Assembly (NCBI RefSeq): GCF_000695625.1
Contig: NZ_JMQI01000051.1
Location: forward strand, 62,001 to 126,000
DNA length: 64,000 nt
DNA from: Amycolatopsis rifamycinica
Lineage (GTDB): Bacteria > Actinomycetota > Actinomycetes > Mycobacteriales > Pseudonocardiaceae
Direction of reading: 5' to 3'
A program made the translations under genes and the position numbers. Below are positions 1-8,780 of this stretch, piece after piece (the first letter of the stretch is position 1; each line of letters begins with the position of its first letter). The notes under the pieces were generated by a model. It was given only the letters and a program-made list of their open reading frames with translations. It had not been told where the DNA came from and made no database searches.

Positions 1-580
1 TCCGGTCCACCCGGCCGGGACGGCTGTTCGTGCTCGTCAGGCCCAGGGGCGTGAAGAGCCGGTCGCGCATGACGTCGTCCCAGCCCTCCCCGTCGAGGAC
101 CTCCATGATCCGGGCGAGGATCGCGTAGCCCAGCGCCGCGCTGTAGCCGTGGGTGTGGCCCAGCGGGAAGACCTGGGGTGCGTCGGCGATGTTCGCGACC
201 ATGCGCTCGTGGACGTCGTCGTCTTCGCCGGGGTCGCCGTAGGCCTCTTCGATGCCGTTGGTGTGGTTGAGCAGGTGCCGCGCGGTGACCTTCGCGGTCG
301 TCTCCGGATCGGCCACCGCGAACTCCGGGAGGTAGGTCCGGATCGGCGCGTCCAGGTCGGCCTTGCCCTCGTCGACCAGTTGCAGGAAGGCCAGGGCGGT
401 CCACGTCTTCGTCAGGGAACCGCACTGGTAGACGGTGTCCGTGGTCGCCGGCTCGCCGGTTTCGACGTTCTTGACGCCGACGGCGAACTCGGTGATCTTC
501 CCGTCGCGGAGCACGCCGACGGCCGCGCTCGGGATGCCGTACTCGGCCAGCAGCGCCGTGACGCGCTCCTGGAGCGTCAT
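1..580 (-). CDS. serine hydrolase (class C beta-lactamase-like), 3' end outside window
   Basis: The gene runs off the left edge, so only about 193 N-terminal residues are visible. It starts MTLQERVTALLAEYGIPSAA at the ATG complementary to 578-580. A catalytic SxxK motif (SLTK, near residue 55) sits after a typical YQCGSLTKTW context. A Y-x-x element (GYSAALGY, near residue 147) fills the position of the second penicillin-binding motif, with Ala where Asn is usual. The family includes class C beta-lactamases, D-aminopeptidases and esterases; the substrate cannot be told. No signal peptide is seen, so the enzyme is probably cytoplasmic. Its ATG overlaps the TGA of the upstream 90-residue gene (ATGA), so the two are translationally coupled. 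Confidence 0.85.
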   Translation of the reverse strand, partial: MTLQERVTALLAEYGIPSAAVGVLRDGKITEFAVGVKNVETGEPATTDTVYQCGSLTKTWTALAFLQLVDEGKADLDAPIRTYLPEFAVADPETTAKVTARHLLNHTNGIEEAYGDPGEDDDVHERMVANIADAPQVFPLGHTHGYSAALGYAILARIMEVLDGEGWDDVMRDRLFTPLGLTSTNSRPGRVDR

Positions 581-849
581 CGGGCGAGCCCGACCGCGTT
601 GGCGGCGTCCGCCTCGAAGTACTCCGTCGTGGCGTGGGCGCCGGCGTGGGCCTCGAAGAACTCCCGGACGGCGTCGGCGGAGCCGTGGGCGATGACGTTG
701 ACCGCCCGGGTGCCGTCCCGGCTCGCGATCGCCAGCTTCCATACCGCGCCCGCGGGAAGCCGGCCGTGGGCCTTCTTCAAGCCGTTCCAGAACTTGCTCT
801 CGTCCGTGACAGCCGAGATGGCCAGCACGTGCGCCTGCTCTTTCCTCAT
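577..849 (-). CDS. small uncharacterised protein coupled to the serine hydrolase
   Basis: A 90-residue soluble protein starting MRKEQAHVLAISAVTDESKF. I do not recognise a named family. The alternation of short beta-strands and helices (VWKLAIASRDGT, VNVIAHGSADAVREFFEAHAG) suggests a small alpha/beta fold. It is the first gene of a leftward pair and shares an ATGA overlap with the serine hydrolase. It lies divergent to a regulator gene, and inverted repeats with AACGCA arms in the gap are likely control sites for both directions. Confidence 0.7.
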   Translation of the reverse strand: MRKEQAHVLAISAVTDESKFWNGLKKAHGRLPAGAVWKLAIASRDGTRAVNVIAHGSADAVREFFEAHAGAHATTEYFEADAANAVGLAR

Positions 850-864
850 GCGGAAAAGCTACGT

Positions 865-952
865 TGCGTTTTCAACGCATTCAACGAACTCAGGTGCATA
901 ATACCTGGTAGAGGCGCACATCGTTGCGTCGATTCTGACCGTGAACGCAACG
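865..952. promoter_or_regulatory. two inverted repeats with AACGCA arms between divergent genes
   Basis: The first repeat is TGCGTT-ttc-AACGCA at 865-879. The second has 8-bp arms, CGTTGCGT at 922-929 and ACGCAACG at 945-952. Both share the core TTGCGT/ACGCAA. A -10-like TAATAC lies at 899-904. They sit between the small leftward gene (start 849) and the rightward regulator, so binding by that regulator to control itself and its neighbours is a reasonable inference, not shown. Confidence 0.55.
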
Positions 953-967
953 AGCCGTTGCACTGGA

Positions 968-1963
968 ATGTCGATGAACGCACCCGTGGGCCGGCTGACG
1001 CTCGACGACCGCCGCCGCATCGCGGGCTGGCTCGCCGACGGGCTCGGGTACGCCGAGATCGGACGGCGGCTCGGCCGCCCGACGTCCACGATCAGCCGGG
1101 AGGTGGCCCGCAACAGCGGGTCGGGCGAGTACCGGCCCGGCCACGCGCAGGAGGCCGCCGTCCGCCGCGCCCGGCGACGCCGTCCGCCGGGGACCCCCGA
1201 GCGGCCCACCGGCGTGGTGCGCGGGTTCGTCGACGAGTTCGCGGCTCTCCTCGCCGCGACCGGCCTGCCCCGGATGACCGCCCGCGTGTTCGTCTGCCTG
1301 CTGACCGCCGACGCCGCCGGGCTGACCGCGGCCGACCTGGTGGCCCTGCTGCAGGTGAGCCCGGCGTCGGTGTCCAAGTCCATCGGCGCCCTGGAGAGCA
1401 TGGAACTGGTCGGGCGCCGGCCGGATCCGGGCGGGCGCCGCGAGCGCTACACGATCGACGACGAAGTCTGGTTGCGGGCGTGGCAGGCCGACACCGGCGC
1501 CCACGGCCGGATCGCGGCCGTCGCGCGGCGGGGCGTCGGGATCTTCGGGCCGGACACGACCGCCGGCCGCAGGCTCGCGAGCATGGGCCGGTTCTTCGGT
1601 CAGCTCAGCGAGCAGATGGGCGGCAGCACCCTGGCCGAGGCGGCCGGGTACGACGCCCTGACCGTGGTCGCCGCCCTAGTGCACGCCGGCCGGCCGATCA
1701 CCGTGGACGAGCTGGCCACCGCCCTCGGCTGGCCCTCGCGGCGGGCGGCGGCCGCCCTCGACGTGATCCGGAGCCGTCCGGCCGTCGCCGACCCCCTGGA
1801 ACTGTCCGGAACCGGGTCCGGGCCGATCTCCGTCACGGCGCGGCCGGACCGCCTGAGCCCGGCCCAGCGCGAAGCGATCCGCAGGTTTCGCGAAGCTTCC
1901 CCGGCCGCGGTGGTTACGGTGGAGGGGTGCCGCACCTCTTCGCCACCAGCGACCTCCACGTGA
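968..1963 (+). CDS. regulator: IS30-type HTH fused to a MarR/GbsR-like winged helix
   Basis: About 331 residues from ATG 968. A GTG at 941 is in frame, but it lies inside the second inverted repeat and lacks a ribosome site. Residues 5-65 (LTLDDRRRIAGWLADGLGY, then TISREVARN, GEYRP and an Arg-rich tail) match the N-terminal helix-turn-helix of IS30-family transposases. The catalytic DDE domain is absent. Residues about 85-165 look like a MarR/GbsR winged helix (SPASVSKSIGALESMELVGR). The C-terminal part is an additional helical region. The fusion suggests a domesticated transposon DNA-binding domain in a transcription factor. The 3' end overlaps the next gene by 37 bp. Confidence 0.75.
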   Translation: MSMNAPVGRLTLDDRRRIAGWLADGLGYAEIGRRLGRPTSTISREVARNSGSGEYRPGHAQEAAVRRARRRRPPGTPERPTGVVRGFVDEFAALLAATGLPRMTARVFVCLLTADAAGLTAADLVALLQVSPASVSKSIGALESMELVGRRPDPGGRRERYTIDDEVWLRAWQADTGAHGRIAAVARRGVGIFGPDTTAGRRLASMGRFFGQLSEQMGGSTLAEAAGYDALTVVAALVHAGRPITVDELATALGWPSRRAAAALDVIRSRPAVADPLELSGTGSGPISVTARPDRLSPAQREAIRRFREASPAAVVTVEGCRTSSPPATST

Positions 1964-2760
1964 CCCACGAGGGCAACGGCCCCATCCTCGACGCGGTCGT
2001 CCCGGAAACCCCCGAAGACTGGCTGCTCGTCGCCGGCGACGTCGCCGAGCTCGCCGAAGCCACCATCGGAACGCTGAAGACCCTGCGCAGCCGGTTCGCG
2101 AAGGTTGTCTGGGTGCCGGGCAACCACGAGCTGTGGACCACGAAGAACGACGCCTGCCAGCTGCGCGGCCAGGCCCGGTACGAGTACCTCGTCGAGCAGT
2201 GCCGCGAAATCGGCGTCCTGACGCCGGAGGACGAGTTCCCGGTGTGGCGGCACGGTCCGCGGCCGCTGACGATCGCGCCGCTGTTCCTGCTCTACGACTA
2301 CAGCTGGCGGACCCCGCAGGCGGCGGGCAAGCCCCTGGAGGAGGCCCTGCGCCAGGCCCGCGAGGCCGGCGTGGTCTGCACGGACGAGTACTTCCTGCAC
2401 CCGGACCCGTACCCGAGCCGGCAGGCGTGGTGCGCGGACCGGCTGAAGATCAGCACCGAACGCCTCGACGCGATCCCCGCGGACCACGGCACGATCCTGA
2501 TGTCGCACTGGCCGCTGCACCGCCACCCGACGGCGCCGCTGTACTGGCCGGAGTTCGCGCTGTGGTGCGGCACGACGAAGACCGAGGACTGGCACCTCCG
2601 CTACCGCGCGGAGGTCGCCGTCTACGGGCACCTGCACATCCCGCGCAGCACCGAGGCCGACGGCGTCCGGTTCGAAGAGGTTTCGCTGGGTTACCCGCGC
2701 GAGTGGCGGAAGCGGGCGCGGGGTGCGGTGCCGATGCGCCGGATCCTGTGGCCGTCATGA
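1927..2760 (+). CDS. metallophosphoesterase (calcineurin-like)
   Basis: A 277-residue cytoplasmic phosphoesterase. The dimetal-site motifs appear in order: DLHVTHEGN (residue 9 on), GDVAE, GNHELW (near 67), SHWPLH and GHLH (near 235). They account for the Asp, His and Asn ligands of the calcineurin-like superfamily. The substrate is unknown. The start is GTG 1927, preceded by TACGGT at 1915-1920 and exactly six bases. That spacing fits a leaderless transcript initiated inside the 3' end of the upstream regulator gene. The gene converges on the CGNR regulator with a 6-bp overlap. Confidence 0.85.
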   Translation: MPHLFATSDLHVTHEGNGPILDAVVPETPEDWLLVAGDVAELAEATIGTLKTLRSRFAKVVWVPGNHELWTTKNDACQLRGQARYEYLVEQCREIGVLTPEDEFPVWRHGPRPLTIAPLFLLYDYSWRTPQAAGKPLEEALRQAREAGVVCTDEYFLHPDPYPSRQAWCADRLKISTERLDAIPADHGTILMSHWPLHRHPTAPLYWPEFALWCGTTKTEDWHLRYRAEVAVYGHLHIPRSTEADGVRFEEVSLGYPREWRKRARGAVPMRRILWPS

Positions 2761-3300
2761 GTCCCCGCGCCGCCGCTCCCTGAGCGCGCGGACCCGGCCG
2801 CGGCTGGCGCAGGCGGGGGACGGACACCACCGCCGCCGTCCGCCGGGGTCGGCGAAGACCCCGCGGCAGTCCTGCTCGGGACACGCTCGCAGGTCGTGCC
2901 GCAGGGGACCGGTGAGCCAGTCGGCGGCTTGGTGCGCCAGCCGGGCGAAGGCGGCCGCCGCGGTCGGTGGGGCGCTCCGGTGCAGGCGGTCGAGCGCGGC
3001 CAGGCGCATCGGCTCCGGTTCGAGAAACGCCATGAGCGCCCGAACCTGCTCCGCCCGGGGCACGCTGCCGTCGACCGCGCCCAGCGCCAGGGGCCGCAGC
3101 GTCTCGCGCAGTGCGTGGGCCCGGTCCAGGTCGGCGTCCGTGACCGGCGCGAGCGGGGTCAGCTCGGCGCGGGCCAGCCAGTCGCGCAGCCGCGCCGGCG
3201 TCGGCAGGCGCTCGATCGGCTGGGGCCCGAAGTGGCGGCCGCGGGTGGCCAGGAGGTTCAGCCAGGGTGCGCCCATGTCGAGGCGGAAGTCTTCGGACAC
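2755..3300 (-). CDS. CGNR zinc-finger protein (ABATE domain), putative regulator
   Basis: 181 residues. The N-terminal 130 residues fit the helical ABATE (DUF1470-type) region. The C-terminal 45 carry the CGNR zinc-finger arrangement with four Cys (CPEQDC, then WCPSPAC) and flanking Arg-rich segments that could contact DNA. Here the characteristic CGNR tetrad reads CASR. The GTG start at 3300 lies six bases downstream of a TACGAT hexamer on the minus strand, so the mRNA is probably leaderless. It is divergent from the phosphotriesterase-like gene and likely controls the shared promoter; this is inferred from position. Confidence 0.8.
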   Translation of the reverse strand: MSEDFRLDMGAPWLNLLATRGRHFGPQPIERLPTPARLRDWLARAELTPLAPVTDADLDRAHALRETLRPLALGAVDGSVPRAEQVRALMAFLEPEPMRLAALDRLHRSAPPTAAAAFARLAHQAADWLTGPLRHDLRACPEQDCRGVFADPGGRRRWCPSPACASRGRVRALRERRRGDS

Positions 3301-3306
3301 CTCGCC

Positions 3307-3331
3307 ATCGTAACGGGTGAGTCGTTACACT
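3307..3331. promoter_or_regulatory. back-to-back leaderless promoters with an inverted repeat
   Basis: Arms GTAACG (3310-3315) and CGTTAC (3323-3328) form a perfect inverted repeat with a 7-bp spacer. The left arm overlaps a minus-strand TACGAT (3307-3312), six bases from the GTG at 3300. The right arm overlaps a plus-strand TACACT (3326-3331), six bases from the GTG at 3338. A protein bound to this repeat would block both promoters at once. Confidence 0.6.
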
Positions 3332-3337
3332 GGGACC

Positions 3338-4273
3338 GTGACTGGGGAACCCGAGGTCCGCACGGTGCTGGGCGACATCGATCCGGCCGAACTGGGCGTG
3401 ACGAACGCGCACGACCACCTCTTCTTCGCCTCGCAGCTGCTGCCGGGCCAAGAGCTCGACGACCCGGTCGCCGCCGCCCACACCCTCCTCGACTTCCGGA
3501 CGCGGGGCGGCTCGGCCCTCGTCCAGTGGACGCCCTACGGCCTGACCCGGCGCACCCGCGAGCTCGCCCGGATGTCGGCGGAGATCGGCGTGCACGTGGT
3601 CGCGGCCACCGGCCTGCACCGGGAGGAGCACTACAGCCCGGTGATCCTCGGCCGCGTCATCGACGGTCTGGTGGAGGAGTTCGTCGCCGACCTGACCGAG
3701 GGCACCCAGCCCGCCGACCTGCCCGACGAGCCGCGGACCGGCCCGCGCGCCGGGCTGGTCAAGGTGGCGGGCGCCTTCCACACGATCGATTCCCACGCCC
3801 GGCTGACGATGACCGCCGCCGCGGTCGCCCACCAGGAGACCGGCGCACCGATCGCCGTGCACCTCGAACTCGGCACCGCGGGGCTGGAGACGGTCGAACT
3901 GCTCTGCGAAAAGCTCGATGTGCCACCCGGAAAGGTGATTCTCGGGCACCTGAACCGGAACCCGGACCCGGCACTGCAGCGGCAGATCGCCGAGACCGGC
4001 GTGTTCCTCGGCTTCGACGGCCCGTCGCGGGCCAACCACGCCACCGACTGGCGGCTCTTCGACGGCCTCGAAGCGCTCGTCGAGGCCGGGCACGGCGGGC
4101 AGATCCTGCTCGGTGGCGACACCACGACCGCCGCCGCCCGCGCCCAGCCGGGCGCGTCCTACCTGCTCACCACGCTCGCGCCCCGGCTGACCGAGCTGCT
4201 CGGCGGCGACGTCGTCACAGCCATGCTGGTGGCGAACCCCGCGCGGGCGTTCGCCACCAGCTGGCTGAAGTAA
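3338..4273 (+). CDS. phosphotriesterase-family metallohydrolase
   Basis: 311 residues from GTG 3338, chosen because TACACT lies six bases upstream. An in-frame GTG at 3317 is inside the promoter repeat. Amidohydrolase metal-site motifs are present: HDH in VTNAHDHLFF near residue 19; the Lys likely to be carbamylated in GLVKVAGAF; His in VHLELG; GHLNRNPD; and the C-terminal Asp in LLGGDTTT. Family members hydrolyse lactones, organophosphate esters or similar substrates; the natural substrate is not evident. The next gene converges four bases downstream. Confidence 0.85.
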   Translation: MTGEPEVRTVLGDIDPAELGVTNAHDHLFFASQLLPGQELDDPVAAAHTLLDFRTRGGSALVQWTPYGLTRRTRELARMSAEIGVHVVAATGLHREEHYSPVILGRVIDGLVEEFVADLTEGTQPADLPDEPRTGPRAGLVKVAGAFHTIDSHARLTMTAAAVAHQETGAPIAVHLELGTAGLETVELLCEKLDVPPGKVILGHLNRNPDPALQRQIAETGVFLGFDGPSRANHATDWRLFDGLEALVEAGHGGQILLGGDTTTAAARAQPGASYLLTTLAPRLTELLGGDVVTAMLVANPARAFATSWLK

Positions 4274-4277
4274 CGCC

Positions 4278-5183
4278 TCAGCGCAGGCCGAAGCCCTCCT
4301 GGCCGCCGCCACGGCCGCGGCGGCGCAGGTAGCGCTCGAACTCCGCGGCGATCTTGTCGCCGCTGACGTCCTGCTCCGCGACCTCGCTCTGGGCGTCGCC
4401 GCGCTCTTCGAGGCCGCGGACGTACTCGCTGATCTCCTCGTCCTCGTCGGCCATCTCGCTGACCGTCCGCTGCCACTCCTCGGACTGCTCCGGCAGCGCG
4501 CCGAGGGGGATCTCGACGTCGAGGATGTCCTCCAGCTTGTGGAGCAGGGCCAGCGTCGCCTTCGGGGACGGCGGGTGGGACACGTAGTGCGGGACCGCGG
4601 CCCAGATCGACACGGCCGGGATGCCCGCCTGCACGCAGTAGTCCTGCAGGATGCCGACGATGCCGGTCGGGCCCTGGTAGTTGTTCAGGTCCAGCCCGTA
4701 CAGGGACGCGGTGTCCTTGTCGTACGCCGTACCGGTGACCGGGACCGGGCGGGTGTGCGCGGTGTCGGCCAGCAGCGCCCCCAGCGTCACCACGGTCGCG
4801 ACGTCGAGCTGCTGGATGTGCTCCAGCAGCTCCGCGCAGAACGCGCGCCAGCGCATGTTGGGCTCCGGGCCCTGGACGAGGACCACGTCGCGGTCGAACC
4901 CGTCGGGGCGGCACACCGACAGCCGCGTCGTCGGCCAGTCCACCCGGCGAGTGACGCCGTCCACCATCCGGACGGTCGGGCGGCTGACCTGGAAGTCGTA
5001 GTAGTCGTCGGGCTCCAGCTCCGCCAGCGGAGTGGCGTCCCAGTTCAGCTGCAGGTGCTCGACCGCCCGGCTGGCCGCGTCACCTGCGTCGTTCCAGCCT
5101 TCGAAGGCGACGACCATCAACGGTCGGGTGGGTTCGGGGCGGCCGCCGGGCGGCCGCGGGGTCTCGTCGACGGGCTCACTCAC
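4278..5183 (-). CDS. PAC2-family protein
   Basis: 301 residues. The N-terminal two thirds match the PAC2 family (proteasome assembly chaperone 2-like), with VVAFEGWNDAGDAAS near residue 24 and GALLADTAHTRPVPVTG in the middle. The C-terminal 90 residues are acidic and then basic (EDEEISEYVRG, YLRRRGRGGG). The M. tuberculosis counterpart by synteny is Rv2125, which also lies beside metH. The biochemical role of bacterial PAC2 proteins is not settled. The GTG at 5183 follows a minus-strand TAGGCT by six bases, so the transcript is probably leaderless. Confidence 0.88.
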   Translation of the reverse strand: MSEPVDETPRPPGGRPEPTRPLMVVAFEGWNDAGDAASRAVEHLQLNWDATPLAELEPDDYYDFQVSRPTVRMVDGVTRRVDWPTTRLSVCRPDGFDRDVVLVQGPEPNMRWRAFCAELLEHIQQLDVATVVTLGALLADTAHTRPVPVTGTAYDKDTASLYGLDLNNYQGPTGIVGILQDYCVQAGIPAVSIWAAVPHYVSHPPSPKATLALLHKLEDILDVEIPLGALPEQSEEWQRTVSEMADEDEEISEYVRGLEERGDAQSEVAEQDVSGDKIAAEFERYLRRRGRGGGQEGFGLR

Positions 5184-5189
5184 CGGACC

Positions 5190-5214
5190 AGCCTACGACC
5201 ACCGGCCTTAGGCT
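5190..5214. promoter_or_regulatory. symmetric divergent promoter, PAC2 gene / metH
   Basis: The minus strand reads TAGGCT at 5195-5190, six bases before the PAC2 GTG. The plus strand reads TAGGCT at 5209-5214, seven bases before the metH ATG. The two identical -10 hexamers are 13 bp apart. This is the same gap as at 3307-3331, so each polymerase would occlude the other's -35 region. Confidence 0.6.
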
Positions 5215-5221
5215 GTTCAGC

Positions 5222-8200
5222 ATGTCCGAACGCCTGTCGTCGCCGTTCCTCGATGCCCTGCGTTCGCGCGTCCTGGTGGCCGACGGCGCGATGGGCACCG
5301 CCCTGCAGGCCCACGACCTGAGCCTGGACGACTTCGGCGGCCTCGAGGGCTGCAACGAGATCCTCAACGTCACCCGGCCGGACGTGGTCCGCTCGGTGCA
5401 CCGCGGGTACCTGGAGGCGGGCGCGGACGCCGTCGAGACGAACACTTTCGGGGCCAATTTCGCCAACTTCGCCGAGTACGGCATCACCGGGCGGATCTTC
5501 GAGCTCGCCGAGGCCGGCGCGCGGCTGGCCCGCGAGACCGCCGACGAGTTCCGCGACGCCGGACCGCCCGCGGTTCGTGCTCGGCTCGATCGGGCCGGGC
5601 ACCAAGCTCCCGACACTCGGCCACGTGCCGTTCACCACGCTGCGTGACGCCTACCGCGAGGAGGTCCGGGGCCTGCTGGCCGGCGGCGTGGACGCGGTGA
5701 TCGTCGAAACCACCCAGGACATCCTCCAGACGAAGGCGTCGATCATCGGCGCGAAGCGGGCGATGGCCGCCGAAGGCCGGCACGTGCCGATCCTCGCGTC
5801 GATCACCGTCGAAACCACCGGCACCATGCTGCTCGGCACCGAGGTCGGCGCGGCGCTGGCCGCGCTGGAGCCGCTCGGCATCGACGTCATCGGGCTCAAC
5901 TGCGCCACCGGCCCGGCCGAGATGAGCGAGCACCTGCGGCAGCTGGCCAAGCACGCCCGGGTGCCGTTGTCGGTGCTGCCCAACGCCGGCCTGCCGGAGC
6001 TGGGGCCGGACGGCGCGGTGTACCCGCTCGGCCCGGAAGCCCTGGTCGAGGCGCTGACCGGGTTCGTCCGCGAGTTCGGCGTCGGGCTCGTCGGCGGCTG
6101 CTGCGGCACCACCGACGAGCACATCCGGCAGCTCGCCGCGGCCGTCGCCGGGACGAAGCCGGTGCCCCGGCGCCCGCGGCCCGAGCCGGGTGTGTCGTCG
6201 CTGTACCAGGCGGTGCCGTTCAAGCAGGACGCCAGCGTGCTGATGATCGGCGAGCGGACCAACGCCAACGGCTCGAAGGCCTTCCGCACCGCCATGCTGG
6301 AGGGCCGCTGGGACGACTGCGTCGAAATCGCCCGCGAGCAGACCCGCGACGGCGCCCACCTGCTCGACCTGTGCGTCGACTACGTCGGCCGCGACGGCAC
6401 CGCGGACATGGCCGAGCTGGCCGGGCGCCTGGCCACGGCCTCGACCCTGCCGATCATGCTCGACTCCACCGAGGTCGCCGTCCTGCGTGCCGGGCTGGAG
6501 CGGCTCGGCGGCCGCTGCGCGGTCAACTCCGTCAACTACGAGGACGGCGACGGCCCGGAGTCCCGGTTCACCCAGGTCATGGAGCTGGTCCGGGAGTACG
6601 GCGCCGCCGTCGTCGCGCTGACCATCGACGAAGAGGGGCAAGCTCGCACCGCCGCGAAGAAGGCCGACATCGCGACCCGGCTCATCGAGGACATCACCGG
6701 GAACTGGGGGCTGCGCACCTCCGACGTCATCGTCGACGCGCTGACCTTCACCATCGCCACCGGCCAGGAGGAATCGCGCCGCGACGGCATCGAAACGATC
6801 GAAGCCATCCGCGAGATCAAGCGCCGCCACCCCGAGGTGCAGACCACCCTGGGCCTGTCGAACATCTCCTTCGGCCTCAACCCGGCCGCGCGGCAGGTGC
6901 TCAACTCCGTGTTCCTGCACGAGTGCGTCCAGGCCGGGCTCGACACCGCCATCGTGCACGCGTCCAAGATCTTGCCGATGGCCCGCATCCCGGACGAGCA
7001 GCGCGCGGTGGCCCTCGACCTGATCCACGACCGCCGTCGCGAGGGCTACGACCCGCTGCAGGAGCTAATGGCGCTGTTCGAGGGTGTCAGCGCGGCGTCG
7101 TCCCAGGCGTCGCGCGCCGAGGAGCTGGCCGCCCTGCCGCTGTTCGAACGCCTCGAACGCCGGATCGTCGACGGCGAACGCAACGGCCTCACCGACGACC
7201 TCGACGCGGCCCTGGCGCAGCGGCCGGCCCTGCAGATCATCAACGACACGCTGCTGTCCGGCATGAAGACCGTCGGCGAGCTGTTCGGCTCCGGGCAGAT
7301 GCAGCTGCCGTTCGTGCTGCAGTCGGCCGAGGTGATGAAGGCCGCCGTCGCCCACCTCGAGCCGCACCTGGAATCCGGCGACGACTCCGGCAAGGGCCGG
7401 ATCGTGCTGGCCACCGTCCGCGGCGACGTCCACGACATCGGCAAGAACCTCGTCGACATCATCCTCTCCAACAACGGCTACGAGGTCGTCAACCTCGGCA
7501 TCAAGCAGCCCATCACGACCATCCTCGACGCGGCCGAGGAACACGGCGCCGACGCGATCGGGATGTCCGGGCTGCTGGTCAAGTCGACGGTGATCATGAA
7601 GGAGAACCTCCAGGAGATGAACTCCCGGGGCGTCTCGGCGCGCTGGCCGGTGCTGCTCGGCGGTGCCGCGCTGACCCGGTCCTACGTGGAGAACGACCTC
7701 TCCGAGCTCTACCTCGGTGACGTCCGCTACGCGCGGGACGCGTTCGAGGGCCTGCGGCTGATGGACGCGATCATGGCCGCCAAACGCGGCGAATCGCCGC
7801 TGGTCGACGCCGACGCGGAGGAAAAGCGCCAGGAGCGCAGGGAGCGCCGCGAACGCTCGCTGCGGATCGCCGAGGCACGCAAAGCCCGCAGGACCGAGGA
7901 AGAAGGCCGCTGCCCGCGCGCTCGGACGTCGCCACCGATGTGCCGCTGCCGTCCCCGCCGTTCTGGGGTTCCCGGGTCGTCAAGGGCGTCGCGCTCGCCG
8001 ACTACGCGGCCATGCTCGACGAACGCGCGACCTTCATGGGCCAGTGGGGGCTCAAGGGTGCCCGCGGCGGCGCCGGGCCGACGTACGAAGAACTGGTCGA
8101 GACCGAAGGCCGGCCGCGGCTGCGGTACTGGCTCGACCGGCTGACCGCGGACGGCGTCCTGGCCCACGCGGCCGTCGTCTACGGCTACTTCCCCTGTGTC

Positions 8201-8767
8201 GCCGAGGGCGACGACCTCGTCGTGCTCACCGAGCCGGAACCGGGTGCGCCGGAGCGGCTGCGCTTCACCTTCCCGCGGCAGCGCCGCGACCGGCGGCTCT
8301 GCCTGGCCGACTTCTACCGGCCCCGCGAGTCCGGCGAGGTCGACGTCGTGCCGTTCACGGTGGTCACGATGGGGCAGCCGATCGCCGACTACGCGAACGA
8401 GCTGTTCGCGGCCGACGCCTACCGCGACTACCTCGAGGTGCACGGCCTCGGCGTCCAGCTCACCGAGGCGCTGGCCGAGTACTGGCACCGCCGCATCCGG
8501 CAGGAGCTCACCTTCCCCGGCGGTGTGGCGGTCGCCTCAGAGGACCCCGACGACGTCGAGGACTTCTTCAAGCTCGGCTACCGTGGAGCGAGGTTCTCCC
8601 TGGGCTATGGCGCCTGTCCCGACCTCGAAGACCGGGCCAAGATCGTCGCCCTCCTCGAACCGGGCCGGATCGGCGTCAAGCTGTCCGAGGAGTTCCAGCT
8701 GCACCCCGAGCAGTCGACCGACGCGATCGTCTGCCACCACCCGGAAGCGAAGTACTTCAACACCTGA
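5222..8767 (+). pseudogene. metH: B12-dependent methionine synthase MetH, reading frame broken twice
   Basis: The protein would be about 1,181 residues, the normal MetH length. It transfers methyl from methyltetrahydrofolate to homocysteine through cobalamin. All four modules are present: the homocysteine domain with zinc Cys (NCATGPAE, GGCCGTT), the pterin-binding domain (MIGERTNANGSKAF), the B12 domain with DVHDIGKN (near 7431), and the AdoMet activation domain (VVKGVALADYAAMLDERATF). The frame shifts by +1 near 5573-5580, where one extra C gives AGPP instead of the expected AGRP. It shifts back near 7895-7920, where one base is missing before PARSDVATDVP. Conservation is intact on both sides of each shift. 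Either the sequence has two indel errors in GC runs, or the gene is a very recent pseudogene. Confidence 0.9.
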
Positions 8768-8780
8768 GGGAGATTCCACT

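Noticed and set aside
5570-5590. Programmed ribosomal frameshift in metH
   Set aside because: No slippery heptamer or stimulatory structure is evident, MetH is not known to use one, and a second opposite shift would also be needed.
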